From contig OX579637.1 in the NCBI GenBank assembly GCA_951230915.1, positions 12,524,001 through 12,588,000 of the forward strand: 64,000 nucleotides of DNA, given 5' to 3'. The notes beneath the pieces are model-generated. The model was not told the origin of the DNA. It made no database searches and saw only the letters and a list, made by a program, of their open reading frames with translations. Positions 1 through 13,529 of the stretch are shown here, piece after piece. The DNA comes from Antitrichia curtipendula (lineage: Eukaryota > Streptophyta > Bryopsida > Hypnales > Leucodontaceae). Positions within the stretch are counted from its first letter, which is position 1; each line of letters opens with the position of its first letter. Made by a program: the position numbers and the translations under genes.

Positions 1-177
1 TGGAAGTTGCCAACACCTTCAATTATTTGAATCCATGAGAATATTTCATTTGTGCATAATTATCATCCATCTCCACGTGAATCAAGAAAAATATGGAATA
101 AAATCGGGTCTGTACTTTAATGGCATCTACATCAAATTTCATGCAATTTGATTTGAGAAGGCACATGAACAAATTTG
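1..177 (+). repeat. Reference 177-bp monomer (type X)
   Basis: First complete unit in the window when phased on TGGAAGTTG. It is 177 bp because it carries GGCATCTAC where 178-bp units have GGCTCCCTAC. Diagnostic changes are TTTCATGCAATTTG and GGCACATGAAC. Bases 1-189 appear identical to 7,291-7,479, so the left edge of the window sits in the same X/Y family that dominates 6.87-9.78 kb. Strand is arbitrary; plus is used because the printed strand was used to phase the unit. Confidence 0.9.
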
Positions 178-355
178 TGGAAGTTGAAAATACCCTCAAT
201 TATTTGAATCCATGAGAATATTTCATTTGTGCGTAATTATCATCCATCTCCACGTGAATCAAGAAAAATATGGAATAAAGTCGGGCCTGTACTTTAATGG
301 CTCCCTACATCAAATGTCATGGAATTTGATTTGGGAAGGCACTTGAATAAATTTG
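178..355 (+). repeat. Reference 178-bp monomer
   Basis: Second unit, 178 bp, with the common GGCTCCCTAC segment. Compared with the first unit it differs mainly in the stretch from the CGGG to the GGCAC: TCGGGCCTGTAC and GGCTCCCTACATC here, against TCGGGTCTGTAC and GGCATCTACATC. That stretch is the most variable part of the monomer throughout the window, while the ATGAGAATATTTCATTTG core is nearly constant. The next unit begins with the variant TCGAAGTTGG. Confidence 0.88.
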
Positions 356-3300
356 TCGAAGTTGGCAATACCCTCAATTATTTGAATCGATGAGAATATT
401 TCATTTGTGCGTAATTATCATCCATATCCATGTGAATCGAAAAAAATATGGAATAAAATCGGGCCTGTACTTTAATGGCTCCCTACCTCAAATGTCATGG
501 AATTTGATTTGAGAAGGCACTTGAATAAATTTGTGGAAGTTGCCAATACCTTCAATTATTTGAATCCATGAGAATATTTCATTTGTGCATAATTATCATC
601 CATCTCCATGTGAATCATGAAAAATATGGAATAAAATCGGGTCTGTACTTTAATGGCTCCCTACATCAAATGTCATGTAATTTCATTTGGGAAGGCACTT
701 GAATAAATTTGTGGAAGTTGCAAATATCTTCAATTATTTGAATCCATGAGAATATTTCATTTGTGCATAATTATCATCCATCTCCATGTGAATCAAAAAA
801 AATATGGATTAAACTTGGGCCTGTACTTTAATGGCGCCCTACATCAAATGTCATGGAATTTGATTTGAGAAGGCACTTGAACAAATTTGTGGAAGGTCCC
901 AATACCCTCAATTATTTGAATCCATGAAAATATTTCATTTGTGCGTAATTTTCATCCATCTCCACGTGAATCAAGAAAAATATGGAATAAAATCGGGTTT
1001 GTAGTTTAATGGCATCTACATCAAATGTCATGGAATTTGATTTGGAAAGGCACTTGAATAAATTTGTGGAAGTTGCCAATACCCTCAATTATTTGAATCC
1101 ATGAGAATATTTCATTTGTGCGTAATTTTCATCCATCTCCACGTGAATCAAAAAAAATATGGAATAAAATCGGGTTTGTAGTTTAATGGCACCTACATCA
1201 AATGTCATGGAATTTGATTTGGGAAGGCACTTGAATAAATTTGTGGAAGTTGCCAATACCCTCAATTATTTGAATCCATGAGAATATTTCATTTGTGCGT
1301 AATTATCATCCATCTCCACGTGAATCAAGAAAAATATGGAATAAAGTCGGGCCTGTACTTTAATGGCTCCCTACATCAAATGTCATGGAAGTTGATTTGG
1401 GAATGCACTTGAATAAATTTGTCGAAGTTGGCAATACCCTCAATTATTTGAATCCATGAGAACATTTCATTTGTGTGTAATTATCATCCATCTCCATGTG
1501 AATCAAAAAAAATATGGAATAAAATCGGGCCTGTACTTTAATGGCTCCCTACATCAAATGTCATGGAATTTGATTTGAGAAGGCACTTGAATAAATTTGT
1601 GGAAGTTGCCAATACCCTCAATTATTTGAATCCATGAGAATATTTCATTTGTGCATAATTATCATCCATCTCCATGTGAATCAAAAAAAATATGGATTAA
1701 ACTTGGGCCTGTACTTTAATGGCGCCCTAAATCAAATGTCATGCAATTTGATTTGAGAAGGCACTTGGACAAATTTGTGGAAGGTCCCAATACCCTCAAT
1801 TATTTGAATCCATGAGAACATTTCATTTGTGCGTAATTATCATCCATCTCCATGTGAATCAAAAAAAATATGGAATAAAATCGGGCCTGTACTTTAATGG
1901 CTCCCTACATCAAATGTCATGGAATTTGATTTGGAAAGGCACTTGGACAAATTTGTGGAAGGTCCCAATACCCTCAATTATTTGAATCCATGAGAATATT
2001 TCATTTGTGCGTAATTTTCATACATCTCCACGTGAATCAAGAAAAATATGGAATAAAATCGGGTTTGTAGTTTAATGGCATCTACATCAAATGTCATGGA
2101 ATTTGATTTGGAAAGGCACTTGAATAAATTTGTGGAAGTTGCTAATACCCTCAATTATTTGAATCCATGAGAATATTTCATTTGTGCGTAATTTTCATCC
2201 ATCTGCACGTGAATCAAGAAAAATATGGAATAAAATCGGGTTTGTAGTTTAATGGCATCTACATCAAATGTCATGAAATTTTATTTGGAAAGGCACTTGA
2301 ATAAATTTGTGAAAGTTGCCAATACCCTCAATTATTTGAATCCATGAGAATATTTCATTTGTGCGTAATTATCATCCATCACCATGTGAATCAAGAAAAA
2401 TATGGAATAAAATCGGGTCTGTACTTTAATGGCTCCCTACATCAAATGTCATGTAATTTGATTTGGGAAGGCACTTGAATAAATTTGTGGAAGTTGCCAA
2501 TACCCTCAATTATTTGAATCCATGAGAATATTATAATTGTGCGTAATCATCATCCATCTCCATGTGAATCAAAAAAAATATGGAATAAAATCGGGCCTGT
2601 ACTTTAATGGCTCCCTACATCAAATGTCATGGAATTTGATTTGCGAAGGCACTTGAACAAATCTGTGGAAGTTGCCAATACCGTCAAATATTTGAATCCA
2701 TGAGAATATTTCATTTGTGCGTAATTTTCATCCATCTCCACGTGAATTAAGGAAAATATGGATTAAACTTGGGCCTGTACTTTAATGACTCCCTACTTAA
2801 AATGTCATGGATTTTGATTTTAGAAGGCACTTGAACAAATTTGTGGAAATAGCAAATACCCTAAAATATTTGAATCCATGAGATTATTTCATTTGTGCGT
2901 AGTTTTCATCCATCTCCACGTGAATCAAGAAAAATATGGATTAAACTTGGGCCTGTACTTTAATGGCTCCGTACATCAAATGTCATGGAATTTGATTTGA
3001 GAAGGCACTTGAATAAATTTGTGGTAGTTGCCAATACCCTCAATTATTTGAATCCATGAGAATATTTCATTTGTGCATAATTATCATCCATCTCCATGTG
3101 AATCAAAAAAAATATGGATTAAAGTTGGGCCTGTAGTTTAATGGCGCCCTACATCAAATGTCATGGAATTTGATTTGAGAAGGCACTTGAACAAATTTGT
3201 GGAAGTTGCCAATACCCTCAATTATTTGAATCCATGAGAATATTTCATTTGTGCGTAATTTTCATCCATCTCCACGTGAATCAAGAAAAATATGGAATGA

Positions 3301-6300
3301 AATCGGGTTTGTAGTTTAATGGCATCTACATCAAATGTCATGGAATTTGATATGGAAAGGCACTTGAATAAATTTGTGGAAGTTGCCAATACCCTCAATT
3401 ATTTGAATCCATGAGAGTATTTCATTTGTGCGTAATTATCGTCCATCTCCACGTGAATCAAGAAAAATATGGAATAAAATCGGGTCTGTACTTTAATGGC
3501 TCCCTACATCAAATGTCATGTAATTTGATTTGGGAAGGCACTTGAATAAATTTGTGGAAGTTGCCAATACCTTCAATTATTTGAATCCATGAGAATATTT
3601 CATTTGTGCATAATTATCATCCATCTCCATGTGAATCAAAAAAAATATGGATTAAACTTGGGCCTGTACTTTAATGGCGCCCTACATCAAATGTCATGGA
3701 ATTTGATTTGAGAAGGCACTTGAACAAATTTGTGGAAGGTCCCAATACGCTCAATTATTTGAATCCATGAGAACATTTCATTTGTGCGTAATTATCATCC
3801 ATCTCCATGTGAATCAAAAAAAATATGGAATAAAATCGGGCCTGTACTTTAATGGCTCCCTACATCAAATGTCATGGAATTTGATTTGAGAAGGCACTTG
3901 AACAAATTTGTGGAAGCTGCCAATACCTTCAATTATTTGAATCCATGAGAATATTTCATTTTTGCGTAATTTTCATTCATCTCCACGTGAATCAAAAAAA
4001 ATATGGAATAAAGTCGGGTCTGTACTTTAATGGCTCCCTACATCAAATGTCATGGAATTTGATTTGAGAAGGCACTTGGACAAATTTGTGGAAGGTCCCA
4101 ATACCCTCAATTATTTGAATCCATGAGAATATTTCATTTGTGCGTAATTTTCATGCATCTCCACGTGAATCAAGAAAAATATGGAATAAAATCGGGTTTG
4201 TAGTTTAATGGCATCTACATCAAATGTCATGGAATTTGATTTGGAAACGCACTTGAATAAATTTGTGGAAGTTGCCAATACCCTCAATTATTTGAATCCA
4301 AGAGAGTATTTCATTTGTGCGTAATTATCATCCATATCCACGTGAATCAAGAAAAATATGGAATAAAATCGGTTTTGTAGTTTAATGGCACCATACATCA
4401 GATGTTATGGAATTTGATTTGAGAAAGCACTTGGATAACTTTGTGGAAGTTACAAATACCTTCAATTATTTGAATCCATGAGAATATTTCATTTGTGCAT
4501 AATTATCATCCATCTCCACGTGAATCAAAAAAAATATGGAATAAACTCGGGTCTGTACTTTAATGGCTCCCTACATCAAATGTCATGGAACTTCATTTGG
4601 GAAGGCACTTGAATAAATTTGTGGAAGTTGCCAATACCCTCAATTATTTGAATCCACGAGAATATTTCATTTGTGCGTAATTTTCATCCATCTCCACGTG
4701 AATCAAAAAAAATATGGAATAAAATCGGGTCTGTACTTTAATGGCTCCCTATTTCAAATGTCATGGAATTTGATTTGGGAAGGCACTTGAATAAATTTGT
4801 GGAAGTTGCCAATACCCTCAATTATTTGAATCCATGAGAATATTTCATTTGTGCGTAATTATCATCCACCTCCACGTGAATCAAGAAAAATATGGAATAA
4901 AGTCGGGTCTGTACTTTAATGGCTCCCTACATCAAATGTCATGGAATTTGATGTGGGAAGGCACTTGAATAAATTTGTGGAAGTTGCCAATACCCTCAAT
5001 TATTTGAATCCATGAGAATATTTCATTTGTGCGTAATTATCATCCATCTCCATGTGAATCAAGAAAAATGTGGAATAAAATCGGGTCTGTACTTTAATGG
5101 CATCTACATCAAATGTCATGTAATTTGATTTGAGAAGGCACTTGGACAAATTTGTGGAAGGTCCCAATACCTTCAATTATTTGAATCCATGAGAATATTT
5201 CATTTGTGCATAATTATCATCCATCTCCATGTGAATCAAAAAAAATATGGATTAAACTTGGGCCTGTAATTTAATGGCGCCCTACATCAAATGTCATGGA
5301 ATTTGATTTGAGAAGGCACTTGAAAAAATTTGTGGAAGGTCTCAATACCCTCAATTATTTGAATCCATGAGAGTATTTCATTTGTGCGTAATTATCATCC
5401 ATCTCCAGGTGAATCAAGAAAAATATGGAATAAAGTCGGGTCTGTACTTTAATGGCTCCCTACATCAAATGTCATGGAATTTGATGTGGGAAGGCACTTG
5501 AATAAATTTGTGGAAGTTGCCAATACCCTCAATTATTTGAATCCATGAGAATATTTCATTTGTGCGTAATTATCATCCATCTCCATGTGAATCAAAAAAA
5601 ATATGGAATAAAATCGGGCCTGTACTTTAATGGCTCCCTACATCAAATGTCATGGAATTTGATTTGAGAAGGCACTTGAATAAATTTGTGGAAGTTGCCA
5701 ATACCTTCAATTATTTGAATCCATGAGAATATTTCATTTGTGCATAATTATCATCCATCTCCATGTGAATCAAGAAAAATGTGGAATAAAATCGGGTCTG
5801 TACTTTAATGGCTCCCTACATCAAATGTCATGTAATTTGATTTGAGAAGGCACTTGAATAAATTTGTGGAAGTTGCCAATACCTTCAATTATTTGAATCC
5901 ATGAGAATATTTCATTTGTGCATAATTATCATCCATCTCCATGTGAATCAAAAAAAAATATGGATTAAACTTGGGCCTGTAATTTAATGGCGCCCTACAT
6001 CAAATGTCATGGAATTTGATTTGAGAAGGCACTTGAAAAAATTTGTGGAAGGTCCCAATACCCTCAATTATTTGAATCCATGAGAGTATTTCATTTGTGC
6101 GTAATTATCATCCATCTCCATGTGAATCAAGAAAAATATGGAATAAAATCGGGTCTGTACTTTAATGGCTCCCTACATCAAATGTCATGTAATTTGATTT
6201 GGGAAGGCACTTGAATAAATTTGTGGAAGTTGCCAATACCTTCAATTATTTGAATCCATGAGAATATTTCATTTGTGCATAATTATCATCCATCTCCATG

Positions 6301-6868
6301 TGAATCAAAAAAAATATGGATTAAAGTTGGGCCTGTAGTTTAATGGCTCCCTACATCAAATGTCATGTAATTTGATTTGGGAAGGCACTTGAATAAATTT
6401 GTCGAAGTTGGCAATACCTTCAATTATTTGAATCCATGAGAATATTTCATTTGTGCGTAATTATCATCCATCTCCACGTGAATCAAGAAAAATATGGAAT
6501 AAAATCGGGTTTGTAGTTTAATGGCACCATACATCAGATGTTATGGAATTTGATTTGAGAAGGCAGTTGGACAAATTTGTGGAAGTTACAAGTACCTTCA
6601 AATATTTGAATCCATGAGAATATTTCATTTGTGCGTAAATTTCATCCATCTCCACGTGAATCGAAAAAAAAATGGAATAAAATCAGGTCTGTACTTTAAT
6701 GACTCCCTACAGCAAATGTCATGGAATTTGATTTGGAAAGGCACTTGAATAAATTTGTGGAAGTTGCCAATACCTTCAATTATTTGAATCCATGAGAATA
6801 TTTCATTTGTGCATAATTATCATCCATCTCCATGTGAATCAAGAAAAATATGGAATAAAATCGGGTCT
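190..6868. repeat. Heterogeneous satellite zone without fixed higher-order repeat
   Basis: About 37 to 38 monomers of mixed type. A recurrent pair is visible: a monomer with CATGTGAATC, an eight-A run and GGATTAAACTTGGGCC, often followed by one starting GGAAGGTCCCAATACC. The first member recurs near 0.81, 1.69, 3.12, 3.65, 5.25, 5.96 and 6.32 kb, at irregular spacings of roughly 2 to 9 monomers, so no stable HOR forms. A 4-monomer echo is seen from 5,070 to 5,781 (both AATGTGGAATAAAATC). No genes or other elements seen. Inference: older or less homogenised than the right two thirds of the window. Confidence 0.8.
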
Positions 6869-9780
6869 GTACTTTAATGGCATCTACATCAAATTTCATG
6901 CAATTTGATTTGAGAAGGCACATGAACAAATTTGTGGAAGTTGCTAATACCCTCAATTATTTGAATCCATGAGAATATTTCATTTGTGCATAATTATCAT
7001 CCATCTCCACGTGAATCAAGAAAAATATGGAATAAAATCGGGTCTGTACTTTAATGGCTTCCTACATCAAATGTCATGGAATTTGATTTGGAAAGGCACT
7101 TGAATAAATTTGTGGAAGTTGCCAACACCTTCAATTATTTGAATCCATGAGAATATTTCATTTGTGCATAATTATCATCCATCTCCACGTGAATCAAGAA
7201 AAATATGGAATAAAATCGGGTCTGTACTTTAATGGCTTCCTACATCAAATGTCATGGAATTTGATTTGGAAAGGCACTTGAATAAATTTGTGGAAGTTGC
7301 CAACACCTTCAATTATTTGAATCCATGAGAATATTTCATTTGTGCATAATTATCATCCATCTCCACGTGAATCAAGAAAAATATGGAATAAAATCGGGTC
7401 TGTACTTTAATGGCATCTACATCAAATTTCATGCAATTTGATTTGAGAAGGCACATGAACAAATTTGTGGAAGTTGCTAATACCCTCAATTATTTGAATC
7501 CATGAGAATATTTCATTTGTGCGTAATTATCATCCATCTCCACGTGAATCAAGAAAAATATGGAATAAAATCGGGTCTGTACTTTAATGGCTTCCTACAT
7601 CAAATGTCATGGAATTTGATTTGGAAAGGCACTTGAATAAATTTGTGGAAGTTGCCAACACCTTCAATTATTTGAATCCATGAGAATATTTCATTTGTGC
7701 ATAATTATCATCCATCTCCACGTGAATCAAGAAAAATATGGAATAAAATCGGGTCTGTACTTTAATGGCTTCCTACATCAAATGTCATGGAATTTGATTT
7801 GGAAAGGCACTTGAATAAATTTGTGGAAGTTGCCAACACCTTCAATTATTTGAATCCATGAGAGTATTTCATTTGTGCGTAATTATCATCCATCTCCATG
7901 TGAATCAAGAAAAATATGGAATAAAATCGGGTCTGTACTTTAATGGCTCCCTACATCATTTGTCATGGAATTTGATTTGGGAAGGCACTTGAATAAATTT
8001 GTGGAAGTTGCCAATACCTTCAATTATTTGAATCCATGAGAATATTTCATTTGTGCATAATTATCATCCATCTCCATGTGAATCAAGAAAAATATGGAAT
8101 AAAATCGGGTCTGTACTTTAATGGCATCTTCATCAAATTTCATGCAATTTGATTTGAGAAGGCACATGAACAAATTTGTGGAAGTTGCTAATACCCTCAA
8201 TTATTTGAATCCATGAGAATATTTCATTTGTGCATAATTATCATCCATCTCCACGTGAATCAAGAAAAATATGGAATAAAATCGGGTCTGTACTTTAATG
8301 GCATCTACATCAAATTTCATGCAATTTGATTTGAGAAGGCACATGAACAAATTTGTGGAAGTTGCTAATACCCTCAATTATTTGAATCCATGAGAATATT
8401 TCATTTGTGCATAATTATCATCCATCTCCATGTGAATCAAGAAAAATATGGAATAAAATCGGGTCTGTACTTTAATGGCATCTACATCAAATTTCATGCA
8501 ATTTGATTTGAGAAGGCACATGAACAAATTTGTGGAAGTTGCTAATACCCTCAATTATTTGAATCCATGAGAATATTTCATTTGTGCATAATTATCATCC
8601 ATCTCCACGTGAATCAAGAAAAATATGGAATAAAATCGGGTCTGTACTTTAATGGCTTCCTACATCAAATGTCATGGAATTTGATTTGGAAAGGCACTTG
8701 AATAAATTTGTGGAAGTTGCCAATACCTTCAATTATTTGAATCCATGAGAATATTTCATTTGTGCATAATTATCATCCATCTCCATGTGAATCAAGAAAA
8801 ATATGGAATAAAATCGGGTCTGTACTTTAATGGCATCTACATCAAATTTCATGCAATTTGATTTGAGAAGGCACATGAACAAATTTGTGGAAGTTGCTAA
8901 TACCCTCAATTATTTGAATCCATGAGAATATTTCATTTGTGCATAATTATCATCCATCTCCACGTGAATCAAGAAAAATATGGAATAAAATCGGGTCTGT
9001 ACTTTAATGGCATCTACATCAAATTTCATGCAATTTGATTTGAGAAGGCACATGAACAAATTTGTGGAAGTTGCTAATACCCTCAATTATTTGAATCCAT
9101 GAGAATATTTCATTTGTGCATAATTATCATCCATCTCCACGTGAATCAAGAAAAATATGGAATAAAATCGGGTCTGTACTTTAATGGCTTCCTACATCAA
9201 ATGTCATGGAATTTGATTTGGAAAGGCACTTGAATAAATTTGTGGAAGTTGCCAACACCTTCAATTATTTGAATCCATGAGAATATTTCATTTGTGCATA
9301 ATTATCATCCATCTCCACGTGAATCAAGAAAAATATGGAATAAAATCGGGTCTGTACTTTAATGGCATCTACATCAAATTTCATGCAATTTGATTTGAGA
9401 AGGCACATGAACAAATTTGTGGAAGTTGCTAATACCCTCAATTATTTGAATCCATGAGAATATTTCATTTGTGCGTAATTATCATCCATCTCCACGTGAA
9501 TCAAGAAAAATATGGAATAAAATCGGGTCTGTACTTTAATGGCTTCCTACATCAAATGTCATGGAATTTGATTTGGAAAGGCACTTGAATAAATTTGTGG
9601 AAGTTGCCAACACCTTCAATTATTTGAATCCATGAGAATATTTCATTTGTGCATAATTATCATCCATCTCCACGTGAATCAAGAAAAATATGGAATAAAA
9701 TCGGGTCTGTACTTTAATGGCATCTACATCAAATTTCATGCAATTTGATTTGGGAAGGCACTTGAATAAATTTGTGGAAG
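6869..9780. repeat. Young X/Y monomer expansion
   Basis: Almost only two monomer types occur here. X has GGCATCTACATC, TTTCATGCAATTTG and GGCACATGAAC, followed by GTTGCTAATACCC. Y has GGCTTCCTACATC and GATTTGGAAAGGCAC, followed by GTTGCCAACACC. Reading along, the order is about X Y Y X Y Y v X X X Y X X Y X Y, where v is a unit near 7.94 kb carrying CATCATTTGTCATGG. Copies of one type look nearly identical, including shared rare changes, so they arose by recent local duplication. The order is irregular, so unequal exchange seems to have shuffled one-, two- and three-monomer steps. Confidence 0.82.
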
Positions 9781-12700
9781 TTGCCAATACCTTCAAATAT
9801 TTGAATCCATGAGAATATTTCATTTGTGCATAATTATCATCCATCTCCATATGAATCAAGAAAAATGTGGAATAAAATCGGGTTTGTACTTTAATGGCTC
9901 CCTACATCAAATGTCATGTAAATTGATTTGGGAAGGCACTTGAATAAATTTGTGGAAGTTGCCAATACCTTTACTTATTTGAATCCATGAGAATATTTCA
10001 TTTGTGCATAATTATCATCCATCTCCATGTGAATCAAAAAAAATATGGATTAAAGTTGGGCCTGTAGTTTAATGGCGCCCTACATCAAATGTCATGGAAT
10101 TTGATTTGAGAAGGCACTTGAACAAATTTGTGGAAGGTCCCAATACCCTCAATTATTTGAATCCATGAGAGTATTTCATTTGTGCGTAATTATCATCCAT
10201 CTCCATGTGAATCAAGAAAAATATGGAATAAAATCGGGTCTGTACTTTAATGGCTCCCTACATCATTTGTCATGGAATTTGATTTGGGAAGGCACTTGAA
10301 TAAATTTGTGGAAGTTGCCAATACCTTCAAATATTTGAATCCATGAGAATATTTCATTTGTGCATAATTATCATCCATCTCCATGTGAATCAAGAAAAAT
10401 GTGGAATAAAATCGGGTCTGTACTTTAATGGCTCCCTACATCAAATCTCATGTAATTTGATTTGGGAAGGCACTTGAATAAATTTGTGGAAGTTGCCAAT
10501 ACCTTCAATTATTTGAATCCATGAGAATATTTCATTTGTGCATAATTATCATCCATCTCCATGTGAATCAAAAAAAATATGGATTAAAGTTGGGCCTGTA
10601 GTTTAATGGCGCCCTACATCAAATGTCATGGAATTTGATTTGAAAAGGCACTTGAATAAATTTGTGGAAGGTCCCAATACCCTCAATTATTTGAATCCAT
10701 GAGAACATTTCATTTGTGCGTAATTATCATCCATCTCCACGTGAATCAAGAAAAATATGGAATGAAATCGGGTTTGTAGTTTAATGGCATCTACATCAGA
10801 TGTCATGGAATTTGATTTGAGAAGGCACTTGAATAAATTTGTGGAAGTTGCCAATACCTTCAAATATTTGAATCCATGAGAATATTTCATTTGTGCATAA
10901 TTATCATCCATCTCCATGTGAATCAATAAAAATGTGGAATAAAATCGGGTCTGTACTTTAATGGCTCCCTACATCAAATGTCATGTAATTTGATTTGGGA
11001 AGGCACTTGATTAAATTTGTGGAAGTTGCCAATACCTTCAATTATTTGAATCCATGAGAATATTTCATTTGTGCATAATTATCATCCATCTCCATGTGAA
11101 TCAAAAAAAATATGGATTAAAGTTGGGCCTGTAGTTTAATGGCGCCCTACATCAAATGTCATGGAATTTGATTTGAGAAGGCACTTGAACAAATTTGTGG
11201 AATTTGCCAATACCCTCAATTATTTGAATCCATGAGAATATTTCATTTGTGCGTAATTTTCATCCATCTCCACGTGAATCAAGAAAAATATGGAATGAAA
11301 TCGGGTTTGTAGTTTAATGGCATCTACATCAAATGTCATGGAATTTGATATGGAAAGGCACTTGAATAAATTTGTGGAAGGTGCCAATACCCTCAATTAT
11401 TTGAATCCATGAGAGTATTTCATTTGTGCGTAATTATCGTCCATCTCCACGTGAATCAAGAAAAATATGGAATAAAATCGGGTCTGTACTTTAATGGCTC
11501 CCTACATCAAATGTCATGGAATTTGATTTGGGAAGGCACTTGAATAAATTTTCTCGAAGTTGCCAATACCTTCAAGTATTTGAATCCATGAGAATATTTC
11601 ATTTGTGCATAATTATCATCCATCTCCATGTGAATCAAGAAAAATGTGGAATAAAATCGGGTCTGTACTTTAATGGCTCCCTACATCAAATCTCATGTAA
11701 TTTGATTTGGGAAGGCACTTGAATAAATTTGTGGAAGTTGCCAATACCTTCAGTTATTTGAATCCATGAGAATATTTCATTTGTGCATAATTTTCATCCA
11801 TCTCCATGTGAATCAAAAAAAATATGGATTAAAGTTGGGCCTGTAGTTTAATGGCGCCCTACATCAAATGTCATGGAATTTGATTTGAGAAGGCACTTGA
11901 ACAAATTTGTGGAAGGTCCCAATACCCTCAAATTTTTGAATCCATGAGAACATTTCATTTGTGCGTAATTTTCATGCATCTCCACGTGAATCAAGAAAAA
12001 TATGGAATGAAATCGGGTTTGTAGTTTAATGGCATCTACATCAGATGTCATGGAATTTGATTTGAGAAGGCACTTGAAAAAATTTGTGGAAGGTCCCAAT
12101 ACCCTCAATTATTTGAATCCATGAGAGTATTTCATTTGTGCGTAATTATCATCCATCTCCATGTGAATCAAGAAAAATATGGAATAAAATCGGGTCTGTA
12201 CTTTAATGGCTCCCTACATCAAATGTCATGGAATTTGATTTGGGAAGGCACTTGAATAAATTTTCTCGAAGTTGCCAATACCTTCAAGTATTTGAATCTA
12301 TGAGAATATTTCATTTGTGCATAATTATCATCCATCTCCATGTGAATCAAGAAAAATGTGGAATAAAATCGGGTCTGTACTTTAATGGCTCCCTACATCA
12401 AATCTCATGTAATTTGATTTGGGAAGGCACTTGAATAAATTTGTGGAAGTTGCCAATACCTTCAAATAATTGAATCCATGAGAATATTTCATTTTTGCGT
12501 AATTTTCATCCATCTCCACGAGAATAAAAAAAAATATGGAATAAACTTGGGTCTGTACTTTAATGGCACCTACAACGAATGTCATGGAATTTGATTTGGG
12601 AAGGCACTTGAACAAATTTGTGGAAATAGCAAATACCCTCAAATTTTTGAATCCATGAGAACATTTCATTTGTGCGTAATTTTCATCCATCTCCACGTGA

Positions 12701-13529
12701 ATCAAGAAAAATATGGAATGAAATCGGGTTTGTAGTTTAATGGCATCTACATCAGATGTCATGGAATTTGATTTGAGAAGGCACTTGAATAAATTTGTGG
12801 AAGTTGCCAATACCCTCAATTATTTGAATCCATGAGAGTATTTCATTTGAGCATAATTATCATCCATCTCCATGTGAATCAAGAAAAATGTGGAATAAAA
12901 TCGGGTCTGTACTTTAATGGCTCCCTACATCAAATCTCATGTAATTTGATTTGGGAAGGCACTTGAATAAATTTGTGGAAGTTGCCAATACCTTCAAATA
13001 ATTGAATCCATGAGAATATTTCATTTTTGCGTAATTTTCATCCATCTCCACGAGAATAAAAAAAAATATGGAATAAACTTGGGTCTGTACTTTAATGGCA
13101 CCTACAACGAATGTCATGGAATTTGATTTGGGAAGGCACTTGAACAAATTTGTGGAAATAGCAAATACCCTCAAATTGTTGAATCCATGAGAACATTTCA
13201 TTTGTGCGTAATTTTCATCCATCTCCACGTGAATCAAGAAAAATATGGAATGAAATCGGGTTTGTAGTTTAATGGCATCTACATCAGATGTCATGGAATT
13301 TGATTTGAGAAGGCACTTGAATAAATTTGTGGAAGTTGCCAATACCCTCAATTATTTGAATCCATGAGAGTATTTCATTTGTGCACAATTATCATCCATC
13401 TCCATGTGAATCAAGAAAAATATGGAATAAAATCGGGTCTGTACTTTAATGGCTTCCTACATCAAATGTCATGGAATTTGATTTGGGAAGGCACTTGAAT
13501 AAATTTGTGGAAGTTGCCAATACCTTCAA
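9781..13529. repeat. Small HOR alternating between 3 and 4 monomers (about 533/712 bp)
   Basis: The marker GTGGAATAAAATCGGGT occurs at 9,867, 10,401, 10,934, 11,645, 12,358 and 12,890. Successive distances are 534, 533, 711, 713 and 532 bp, which is 3, 3, 4, 4 and 3 monomers. A second marker, GGATTAAAGTTGGGCC, follows it in the first four units (TGGG at 10,057, 10,591, 11,124 and 11,836). The rare TTTTCTCGAAGTTGCC is shared by 11,551 and 12,263, exactly 712 bp apart. The last two units share CACGAGAATAAAAA at 12,517 and 13,049, 532 bp apart. The HOR changed length by gain or loss of one whole monomer and swapped its filler monomer on the way. Confidence 0.82.
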
